In this document: piece by piece, positions 1 through 4,765 of the stretch
Layout: every line of letters begins with the position of its first letter
Numbering within the stretch: position 1 is the stretch's first letter
Assembly (NCBI GenBank): GCA_020444165.1
Contig: JAHLLK010000134.1
Location: 1-7,895, forward strand
Origin: Deltaproteobacteria bacterium
Lineage (GTDB): Bacteria; Desulfobacterota; Desulfarculia; Desulfarculales; Desulfarculaceae
Length of the DNA stretch: 7,895 nucleotides
Direction: 5' to 3'
Notes under the pieces: model-generated
Databases searched by the model: none
The model's input: only the letters and a program-made list of their open reading frames with translations
What the model was told of the DNA's origin: nothing
Program-made: the position numbers and the translations under genes

Positions 1-323
1 TGTGCCAGCGCACCGCCCAGGGCGGCGCGGAGATCGTGGGCCTCTTGAAAACCGGCAGCGCCTACTACGCCCCAGCCTCCTCGGCCGTGGAAATGGCCGA
101 GGCCATCCTGAAGAACAAGAAAAAGATCCTGCCCTGCGCGGCCTACTTGGGCGGCCAGTACGGGTACAACGACCTGTACATCGGGGTGCCCGTGAAGCTG
201 GGCACCGGGGGCGTCCTGGACATCGTGGAGATCAAGCTCACGCCCGAGGAAAAGGCGGCCCTGGACCAGAGCGCCGAAGCGGTGCGCGGTCTGGTGAAGG
301 CCCTGGCCGATTTGGGCTTCTAA
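1..323 (+). CDS. mdh: Malate dehydrogenase, C-terminal part (5' end cut by window)
   Basis: The first complete codon is at base 3 and the stop TAA is at 321-323, so about 106 C-terminal residues are present. Malate dehydrogenase interconverts malate and oxaloacetate with NAD(H) in the cytoplasm, in the TCA cycle or its reductive branch. The visible part is the substrate-binding half of the LDH-like MDH fold: an [20 protein letters not shown] stretch, then [25 protein letters not shown] and [11 protein letters not shown], followed by the usual acidic helix ending in VKALADLGF. The GGAEIV and PCAAYL...G...Y/DLYIGVP signatures fit the MDH rather than the lactate branch, although the N-terminal NAD-binding and substrate-specificity segments lie outside the window. 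A strong terminator 27 bases after the stop shows this is the last gene of its transcript. The next gene is convergent. Confidence 0.95.
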   Translation, partial: CQRTAQGGAEIVGLLKTGSAYYAPASSAVEMAEAILKNKKKILPCAAYLGGQYGYNDLYIGVPVKLGTGGVLDIVEIKLTPEEKAALDQSAEAVRGLVKALADLGF

Positions 324-349
324 CCCCCTTGCCTTCACTGGAAAATACC

Positions 350-377
350 AACCCCCGGCCGCCTGGCCGGGGGTTTT
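350..377 (+). terminator. Intrinsic terminator after malate dehydrogenase
   Basis: A perfect 11-bp stem pairs 350-360 (AACCCCCGGCC) with 365-375 (GGCCGGGGGTT) around the 4-base loop GCCT. The right arm runs into TTTT at 374-377. The position just after the stop and the very stable GC stem make this a clear rho-independent terminator. The reverse strand carries only a short, interrupted T run, so two-way use for the convergent phosphoesterase is possible but weaker. Confidence 0.9.
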
Positions 378-410
378 GACTTTATCGGCCCGCCCCGGGG
401 GGAGTCATTT

Positions 411-450
411 CGAGAGCGATGCACGATGCGTCCCGCACCGTGCATCGGCC
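411..450. repeat. Intergenic palindromic repeat, copy A (REP-like)
   Basis: A perfect 9-bp inverted repeat, CGATGCACG (417-425) and CGTGCATCG (439-447), encloses a 13-base loop. Inside the loop TGC/GCA can also pair, leaving GTCCC at the tip. The element begins CGAGAGC at 411 and ends ATCGGCC at 444-450. Both flanks and the core (TGCACG, GCGTCC, CCGTGCA) recur in the hairpin cluster at 3766-3932, so this is a member of a dispersed family and not a chance hairpin. It lies in the convergent gap between malate dehydrogenase and the phosphoesterase, abutting the latter's stop codon. It could also help end the minus-strand transcript, but no T tract follows it. Confidence 0.6.
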
Positions 451-1479
451 TCATTTCTTCTTGTGGGCCTTGGCCCGCTGCAGACGGCGGACCACGAAAT
501 CGGCCAGGCGGGACATGTCCTCCTCGCTCAACAGCTTTTTCAGCTCAGCCAAGGGAATTTCGGCCCGGGCGGTGGCCTTGTGCCCACCGGCCGAACCCAG
601 TTCGCCAAAGGCCCGGGAAGCCATGCGGCCGGCCGAAAGCTGCATGGAGGTGTTGCGGATGATCACCACCAGCTTGTCCTGATACACCCCGCTGATGGCG
701 CAGGAGTCCACCAAATCCACCTTGAGGAAGAAGTCGGCGATCTGCACCAGGTTGTCGGGGCTCTTGACCGGGCCCAGGTGGGCGAACATGCTGTGGCCCC
801 GCATGCGATAGCAGCCCAGGGCCTGCTTCAACAGGGCCAGGTCGCCCAGGCGCATCTCGCTGAACTCGATCTTCCGCAGCGTGTTCTGGTTGATCTTGGG
901 GAACAGGTACTGGAAGGCGTTGACGTCTTCCTGCAACACCGGGCGGCCGAAGGTGGAGGTGTCGGTGCGGATGCCGTAGATGAGCGCGGTGGCCAACCGG
1001 GCTGAAGGGACGATCTTGGCCCCCTTCAGGTACTCGGTCATGATGGTGGAGTTGGCCCCATACTTGGGCCGGATGTCCACGAACGCGGCCTCGCGGCTCC
1101 GCTCCCCCAGGGGATGGTGGTCGATGATCACGTCGTACTTGAGCGCCTCGAAGATCGCGTGGTGGTGAGGCTGGCCGTCCACCAGCACCTTCTTGGTGAA
1201 CTTCGTGGGGTCCACCTCGGGGTAGGGCTTCAAGGGGATCTTCAGCAGCCGCACCATGGCCAGGTTGTCCGGCCGGCTGATCTCGTTGATGCGGGTGATG
1301 GTCACCCCGGCCACCTTGCGCCACAGGAAGCGTTTCATGGCCAGGGCCGAGGCCAGGGAGTCCGGGTCGGCCACCACGGTGATGAGCACCTGGTCCTCGC
1401 TGCTGAACACGGCGGCCAGGCGCCGGGACTGCTCGGGGAGGCTCCTGGGTTTGGTGTTGGTTATCTGACGCTGGGCCAT
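451..1479 (-). CDS. DHH/DHHA1 family phosphoesterase (NrnA/RecJ-like)
   Basis: A 342-residue cytoplasmic protein of the DHH superfamily, metal-dependent enzymes that cleave phosphodiester or phosphomonoester bonds in short RNA, ssDNA, cyclic dinucleotides or pAp. Motif I is ADPD (37-40), giving a D-x-D pair (D38, D40). Motif II is VDGQ (D101), motif III is IDHH (120-122), and motif IV is GIRTDT (D173). The C-terminal DHHA1 domain carries the substrate-binding SAGGHKA motif (GGH about 298-300). The histidine found four residues before the first motif I aspartate in NrnA/GdpP-type members is T34 here. The C-terminus is lysine-rich (KAHKKK). The ATG at 1479 is supported by a purine-rich site (AGGGGGAA on the minus strand, plus-strand 1485-1492) five bases upstream. 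It is a single gene, convergent with malate dehydrogenase and divergent from the carboxyltransferase. Family assignment is firm; the substrate cannot be read from the sequence. Confidence 0.9.
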   Translation of the reverse strand: MAQRQITNTKPRSLPEQSRRLAAVFSSEDQVLITVVADPDSLASALAMKRFLWRKVAGVTITRINEISRPDNLAMVRLLKIPLKPYPEVDPTKFTKKVLVDGQPHHHAIFEALKYDVIIDHHPLGERSREAAFVDIRPKYGANSTIMTEYLKGAKIVPSARLATALIYGIRTDTSTFGRPVLQEDVNAFQYLFPKINQNTLRKIEFSEMRLGDLALLKQALGCYRMRGHSMFAHLGPVKSPDNLVQIADFFLKVDLVDSCAISGVYQDKLVVIIRNTSMQLSAGRMASRAFGELGSAGGHKATARAEIPLAELKKLLSEEDMSRLADFVVRRLQRAKAHKKK

Positions 1480-1655
1480 GCGGCTTCCCCCTGGAGACCC
1501 GGATTCTGGTCAGGCCCCTTGGCCGGGCGATGCCCCTGCGCCACCCCTCCGGCGGGGCCCAAGCGCGGTATGGCCTCCCCGGCGGCGGCTGGGTCAACCA
1601 GAGACCTCGAGTTGTTGCGGTTACACTGCCCGGTTTGGAGCCGTGCATAGGCCCC

Positions 1656-1685
1656 AAAGTAGCATCATTGGTCAAGGGAATACAA
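1656..1685 (-). promoter_or_regulatory. Weak candidate promoter for the DHH phosphoesterase
   Basis: On the minus strand, TTGTAT (plus-strand 1680-1685) and TACTTT (1656-1661) are separated by 18 bases, about 180 bases upstream of the phosphoesterase start. An alternative -35, TTGACC, lies at 1670-1675 but has no good -10 partner. It is the only AT-containing segment in the upstream part of this leader. The match to sigma-70 consensus is poor. Confidence 0.2.
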
Positions 1686-1861
1686 GCCGCGGCCACCGGG
1701 ACCCAAGGCCCTTTTCCCCGGCCCGGGCCGCGGCCCCAGGGCCCGGCCCGGAGGGCCGCCGGAGGCGTCAGGGGGGATTTCGCGGGCCACCCGGCCCCGC
1801 TCCGCGGCAGCCGGAGGCTCCGGCCCTCCCGCTGGCGCGGGGCGTCCAGAGGGGTCATTTC

Positions 1862-1891
1862 TTGACTGGACAGCCATGTAAGTGTTACTGT
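1862..1891 (+). promoter_or_regulatory. Candidate promoter for the carboxyltransferase leader
   Basis: TTGACT (1862-1867, five of six consensus bases) is followed after 18 bases by TACTGT (1886-1891), which keeps the conserved T, A and final T of the -10. It sits where the sequence changes from very GC-rich to more AT-rich. Transcription from here would give a leader of nearly 290 bases before the carboxyltransferase start, containing the hairpins listed next. The -10 match is only moderate. Confidence 0.3.
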
Positions 1892-1912
1892 ACATTATCA
1901 TCCAAAACCACC

Positions 1913-2014
1913 GCCCACCCCGCAAAGGGGCGGGCTATAACGAACCTTGCCGATAGGCCATTTCTCCATCTCGCTGTAATCGCTGGCCTATCCAGCTCGG
2001 CTTGTCGGCGGAGC
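1913..2014. other. Run of three hairpins upstream of the carboxyltransferase
   Basis: Three inverted repeats follow one another. First, GCCC-A-CCCC (1913-1921) pairs with GGGG-C-GGGC (1927-1935) around a GCAAA loop, with one A.C mismatch. Second, GATAGGCCA (1952-1960) pairs perfectly with TGGCCTATC (1984-1992) around a 23-base loop. Third, GCTCGGC (1995-2001) pairs with GCGGAGC (2008-2014) with one mismatch. None is followed by a T tract, so they are not terminators on the plus strand. They could be mRNA leader structure, an uncharacterised RNA, or (the second one) an operator. No known riboswitch class was recognised. Confidence 0.4.
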
Positions 2015-2125
2015 GGTATCACTCTGGCCGGATTTTCTTCCTCATGTAAACTATTGGGTCACTAATTTACCGGTCCGCCTTATCATGACCGAAGATTGGG
2101 AATCCAAGCGATACCGGCGGCGCCC

Positions 2126-2145
2126 CCGGCTTCACCCATAGCCGG
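2126..2145 (+). other. Small hairpin in the carboxyltransferase leader
   Basis: CCGGCT (2126-2131) pairs with AGCCGG (2140-2145) around an 8-base loop, followed by a CCCCCCGGGG run. It ends 21 bases before the Shine-Dalgarno sequence, so it could influence ribosome access, but a stem of this size arises easily in GC-rich DNA. Confidence 0.3.
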
Positions 2146-2166
2146 CCCCCCGGGGCTAACCAAATG

Positions 2167-2173
2167 AAGGAGA
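2167..2173 (+). promoter_or_regulatory. Shine-Dalgarno sequence that fixes the carboxyltransferase start
   Basis: AAGGAGA lies eight bases before the ATG at 2182. An in-frame ATG at 2164 directly abuts this site and has no ribosome-binding sequence of its own upstream, so the start is placed at 2182 and not at 2164. Confidence 0.8.
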
Positions 2174-2181
2174 CGATTGGT

Positions 2182-3693
2182 ATGGAGCAGAAACACCATT
2201 GGGGCAACAATCCCCAGCCGTTGAAAGTCCTGGACCTCACATTGCGGGACGGCCACCAGTCCCTTTTCGCCACCCGGATGCGCACCGAGGACATGATTCC
2301 CTACGCCGAGCGCCTGGATGAAACCGGATTCTGGGCGGCTGAGGTCTGGGGCGGCGCCACCTTTGACTCCATGAGCCGTTTCCTGGGCGAAGACCCCTGG
2401 GAGCGCCCCCGCACCCTGCGCAAGTATTGCAAGAAGGTCCCCTTCTCCATGCTGCTCCGGGGCCAGAACCTGGTGGGCTACCGCAACTACGCCGATGACG
2501 TGGCCAAGAAGTTCACCGACCTCTCCTGCGAGGCCGGCATCAACATCTTCCGGGTTTTCGACGCCCTGAACGACTTCCGCAACTTCGAAGCCGTGGTGGA
2601 GCGGATCAAGGCCAACGGCCAGCACTTCCAGGGCACCATCTGCTACTCCCTCACCGAGCGCAAGATGGGCGGCCCGGTGTTCAACCTGGAGTACTACCTG
2701 GCCAAGGCCCAGGAGCTGGAGGCCATGGGGGCCGACAGCATCTGCGTCAAGGACATGGCCGGCCTCATCGCCCCCTACGACGCCTACAACCTGGTCTACG
2801 CCCTGAAGCAGCAGTGCAAGGCGCCGATCCAGCTCCACAGCCACTACACCAGCGGCATGGCCTCCATGTCCTTCATCAAGGCGGCTGAGGCCGGGGTGGA
2901 TATCGTGGACTGCTGCGTGGCCCCCTTTGCCCTCAGGACCAGCCACCCCGCGGTGGAGCCCCTGATCGTGGCCCTGGAGGGGACTCCCCGGGCCACCGGC
3001 CTGGACCTGAACCTGATGTTGGACCTGGGCGAGAAGCTGGAGTGCGTAGCCCCCAAGTACCGCGACTTCATGACCCAGACCAAGATGAGCGTCATCGACA
3101 CGGGGGTGTTGGTGCATCAGGTGCCCGGCGGCATGATCAGCAACCTGGTGAGCCAGCTCAAGGAAGCCAACGCCCTGGACCGCCTGCCCGAGGTGTACCG
3201 GGAAGTTGCCGCCACCCGCAACGAGCTGGGCACCCCGCCGCTCGTCACCCCCACCAGCCAGATCGTGGGCGTGCAGGCCGTGTTGAACGTCCTGTTCGGC
3301 AAGTACAAGATGGTCACCAACCAGGTGAAGGACCTGGTCTTCGGCCTCTATGGCGCCACCCCCACGGCGCCCGATGCGGCCGTGCAGAAAAAATGCCTCC
3401 GGGGCTACCCCCGCGGCAAGGATCCCATCTGCTGCCGTCCGGCCGACGTGTTGGAGCCCGAGATGGCCGCGGCCCAGGAGCGGGTCAAGGACATCCCCGG
3501 CGTGGACGACTTCGACGTGATGACCTCGGCCATCTATGACATCACCGGCACCCAGTTCGTGCGCATCAAGCACGGCCTGGAGCCCTTGCCCGCGGCCATG
3601 AAGCCCAAGACCTATGAGGACCTGGCCGAGGAAGACGCCTGGATGGACGACTGCAAGAAGAAGTTCAAGGAGCACAAGGCCGCCAAGAAATAG
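2182..3693 (+). CDS. Biotin-dependent carboxyltransferase subunit (pyruvate carboxylase B / OadA / transcarboxylase 5S family)
   Basis: A 503-residue cytoplasmic protein that moves a carboxyl group between carboxybiotin and pyruvate/oxaloacetate. The N-terminal TIM barrel holds the metal and catalytic residues: LDLTLRDGHQS (D23), the pyruvate-binding LLRGQNLVGYR (about 91-101), the lysine expected to be carbamylated in ICVKDMAG (K190), and metal ligands in LHSHYTSG (H219, H221). The conserved carboxylase region follows, with QVPGGMISNL, TPTSQIVGVQAV and RPADVLEPEM (419-428). Length and spacing resemble the Propionibacterium transcarboxylase 5S subunit. There is no C-terminal biotin-carrier domain and no MKM biotinylation site, and the chain ends in a lysine-rich tail, so the biotin carrier and biotin carboxylase must be encoded elsewhere. 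The gene stands alone between a structured leader and a terminator. The family is certain; which of the three complexes it serves is not. Confidence 0.92.
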   Translation: MEQKHHWGNNPQPLKVLDLTLRDGHQSLFATRMRTEDMIPYAERLDETGFWAAEVWGGATFDSMSRFLGEDPWERPRTLRKYCKKVPFSMLLRGQNLVGYRNYADDVAKKFTDLSCEAGINIFRVFDALNDFRNFEAVVERIKANGQHFQGTICYSLTERKMGGPVFNLEYYLAKAQELEAMGADSICVKDMAGLIAPYDAYNLVYALKQQCKAPIQLHSHYTSGMASMSFIKAAEAGVDIVDCCVAPFALRTSHPAVEPLIVALEGTPRATGLDLNLMLDLGEKLECVAPKYRDFMTQTKMSVIDTGVLVHQVPGGMISNLVSQLKEANALDRLPEVYREVAATRNELGTPPLVTPTSQIVGVQAVLNVLFGKYKMVTNQVKDLVFGLYGATPTAPDAAVQKKCLRGYPRGKDPICCRPADVLEPEMAAAQERVKDIPGVDDFDVMTSAIYDITGTQFVRIKHGLEPLPAAMKPKTYEDLAEEDAWMDDCKKKFKEHKAAKK

Positions 3694-3717
3694 CGGCCCG
3701 ACTCCCCGAATTCCACG

Positions 3718-3749
3718 GCCCCCCGCGCCCCAAGGCGGGGGGCTTTTTT
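3718..3749 (+). terminator. Intrinsic terminator after the carboxyltransferase
   Basis: GCCCCCCGC (3718-3726) pairs perfectly with GCGGGGGGC (3735-3743) around an 8-base loop, followed by six T at 3744-3749. It starts 24 bases after the stop codon, so the carboxyltransferase is the last (probably only) gene of its transcript. Confidence 0.92.
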
Positions 3750-3765
3750 ATGGAATCTCCCAGGC

Positions 3766-3932
3766 CGAGAGCATTGCACGGGGCGTCCTGCCCCGTGCAA
3801 TGTCGGCTTGGCAAAAACGTGACTCCACCCCAGCAAGCAGAGCTTGCCGGGGGCCCGGGTTTTGCCAAGCCTCACAAATTGCAAGCTTTTTGAAGCTTGC
3901 AATTTGGCGGGCCATCCTTGGCCCGCATCGGC
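3766..3932. repeat. Cluster of four back-to-back intergenic hairpins (composite REP-like element)
   Basis: Four inverted repeats follow each other almost without spacers. (1) CATTGCACGGGGC (3772-3784) with its complement at 3790-3802, 13 bp, loop GTCCT. (2) GGCTTGGCAAAA (3805-3816) with 3860-3871, 12 bp perfect, enclosing a second stem 3828-3838/3842-3852 with one mismatch. (3) 3875-3888 with 3893-3906, 14 bp perfect, loop TTTG. (4) GCGGGCCA (3907-3914) with 3919-3926, 8 bp, loop TCCT. The cluster begins CGAGAGC (3766-3772) and ends ATCGGCC (3926-3932), the same borders as the single palindrome at 411-450. None has a proper T tract. It lies between a finished transcript and the ferritin promoter and encodes no protein. 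Members 1, 2 and 4 have relatives elsewhere in the window. Confidence 0.75.
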
Positions 3933-3945
3933 CATTGCCTGCCGT

Positions 3946-3988
3946 AATCATGTTTCACAGCCAGTTTTGATATAATATCAACATGATT
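3946..3988 (+). promoter_or_regulatory. Ferritin promoter with extended -10 inside nested inverted repeats
   Basis: TGATATAAT (3968-3976) is a perfect extended -10 (TGN followed by TATAAT). No good -35 is present, which is usual for extended -10 promoters. The -10 is the middle of a 15-base palindrome, TTGATAT-A-ATATCAA (3967-3981). A second, outer perfect inverted repeat, AATCATGTT (3946-3954) and AACATGATT (3980-3988), surrounds it. Transcription would begin near 3983-3985, giving a leader of about 160 bases before ferritin. A repressor bound to either palindrome would cover the -10. The 7-1-7 layout is that of Fur/PerR-type sites and ferritin is a common target of such regulators, but the base match to their consensus is only partial, so the regulator is not identified. 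Confidence 0.6.
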
Positions 3989-4082
3989 GATGTGTTTCAC
4001 CATGCAATGACCTCAGGCCGCACTCTCGGCTTGTGCCCGACTTCGGCTTGTCTCACAATGGGAGAACATGGGGGAAGGAACC

Positions 4083-4111
4083 GCGGCCCTGCCGCAGGCC
4101 GCCCAATTTTT
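4083..4111 (+). other. Terminator-like hairpin in the ferritin leader
   Basis: GCGGCC (4083-4088) pairs with GGCCGC (4097-4102), and TG/CA can extend the stem past one bulged C to leave a CCG loop. CCAA and then five T (4107-4111) follow. This lies 15 bases before the ferritin Shine-Dalgarno sequence. It could be a weak terminator used for attenuation or simply leader structure. The four bases between stem and T run make it a poor intrinsic terminator. Confidence 0.3.
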
Positions 4112-4126
4112 GGTTTGGTCCCGTGC

Positions 4127-4132
4127 AAGGAG
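4127..4132 (+). promoter_or_regulatory. Shine-Dalgarno sequence that fixes the ferritin start
   Basis: AAGGAG lies ten bases before the ATG at 4143. An in-frame ATG at 4068 would add 25 residues (rich in G, A, R and P) that do not belong to the ferritin fold, and would leave this site inside the coding region. The 4143 start also places the metal ligands at the family-standard positions. Confidence 0.8.
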
Positions 4133-4142
4133 CCCAGGAAAC

Positions 4143-4664
4143 ATGCTTAGCGAAAAAATCGAAAAAGCTTTCAACGATCAGTTGAACGCGGAATACTATT
4201 CGGCCTATCTCTACTTCTCCATGGCCGCCTATTTCGACGACCTGCAACTGCCCGGCTTTGCCCATTGGCTGAAGATACAGGGCATGGAAGAGAAAACCCA
4301 CGCCCTGCGTTTTTACAACCAGATCTACGAGCGGGGCGGCAAGGTGACCCTGGCGGCCATCGCCGCTCCGCCCACGGCCTGGGATTCGCCCCTGGCCTGT
4401 TTTGAAGACGTTTTGGCCCACGAGATCAAGGTCACCGGTCTGATCAACAACCTGGTGGCCTTGGCCCGGCAGGAAAACGACTACGCCTCGGAGAACTTCC
4501 TGCAGTGGTTCATTTCCGAGCAGGTGGAAGAAGAGGCCAGCGCCACGGAGGTCATCGGCAAGCTGAAGCTGATCTCCCAGGACATGCGGGGCAGCGGTCT
4601 GTTGATGCTAAATCAGGAAATGAGCGCGCGGGTCTTTGTCATGCCGCCCACCCTGACCTTCTAG
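4143..4664 (+). CDS. ftnA: Bacterial non-heme ferritin
   Basis: A 173-residue four-helix-bundle protein that oxidises Fe(II) and stores iron as a mineral core in a 24-subunit cytoplasmic cage. With the start at 4143 the ferroxidase ligands fall at the standard bacterial FtnA positions: E17, E50 and H53 (in GMEEKTHA), E94 (in LAHEIKV), and Q127 and E130 (in SEQVEEEAS). All are intact, so an active iron oxidase is expected. There is no heme-binding methionine in the bacterioferritin position that I can identify, so non-heme ferritin is preferred over bacterioferritin. The gene has its own palindromic promoter and a terminator right after the stop. The next gene, an octaheme cytochrome, is co-directional 101 bases downstream, and iron-rich function may be their common theme. 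Confidence 0.95.
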   Translation: MLSEKIEKAFNDQLNAEYYSAYLYFSMAAYFDDLQLPGFAHWLKIQGMEEKTHALRFYNQIYERGGKVTLAAIAAPPTAWDSPLACFEDVLAHEIKVTGLINNLVALARQENDYASENFLQWFISEQVEEEASATEVIGKLKLISQDMRGSGLLMLNQEMSARVFVMPPTLTF

Positions 4665-4681
4665 GAACCACGCTTATGCCC

Positions 4682-4734
4682 GGCCGGCGCGCCGCCGGGG
4701 CCCCCGCCCCGGTGGGCGGCCCGGCCTCTTTTTT
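4682..4734 (+). terminator. Terminator between ferritin and the octaheme cytochrome
   Basis: A long, slightly imperfect GC stem runs from GGCCGG (4682-4687) and GGGGC (4697-4701) to GCCCC (4706-4710) and CCGGCC (4721-4726), with a mostly paired middle and a CCCC loop. TCTTTTTT follows at 4727-4734. It begins 17 bases after the ferritin stop and ends 31 bases before the cytochrome ATG. Confidence 0.85.
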
Positions 4735-4765
4735 CCCCTTTGCCGGCCCGGAGGCGTTGCTCTAA

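Larger units (their letters stand above)
1480..2181. other. Long divergent intergenic region (702 bases), no convincing gene
   Basis: This stretch separates the phosphoesterase (-) from the carboxyltransferase (+). Open frames across it translate to proline/arginine/glycine-rich, low-complexity protein with no family features, and I read them as by-products of high GC. About 1690-1850 is extremely GC-rich and full of overlapping GGCC/CCGG palindromes. From about 1860 the composition turns markedly less GC-rich and contains a candidate promoter and several hairpins, listed separately. I saw no tRNA, no known riboswitch signature and no mobile element remnant here. Confidence 0.6.

Noticed and set aside
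545..1858. Long open frame (437 codons) on the minus strand overlapping the phosphoesterase
   Set aside because: It is the +1 shadow of the DHH gene in GC-rich DNA; the translation is low-complexity G/P/R/H-rich with no family features, whereas the 451-1479 frame has all DHH motifs.
1478..2065. 195-codon open frame in the intergenic region
   Set aside because: Arg/Pro/Gly-rich with no recognisable domain, crosses candidate promoter and hairpins, and lacks a ribosome-binding site.
2164..2181. Earlier in-frame ATG for the carboxyltransferase
   Set aside because: It has no ribosome-binding site and abuts the AAGGAGA that serves the ATG at 2182.
2083..3675. 530-codon open frame antisense to the carboxyltransferase
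   Set aside because: Mirror frame of a highly GC3-biased gene; its translation is repetitive G/H/V/L-rich and the plus-strand frame is unmistakably the carboxyltransferase.
3875..3906. Intrinsic terminator
   Set aside because: The stem is perfect, but GC-rich sequence follows immediately with no T tract.
3766..3932. CRISPR array
   Set aside because: The hairpins differ from each other and are not separated by regular unique spacers.
4068..4142. N-terminal extension of ferritin from an upstream in-frame ATG
   Set aside because: The Shine-Dalgarno sequence at 4127-4132 points to 4143, and only that start gives family-standard ferroxidase numbering.
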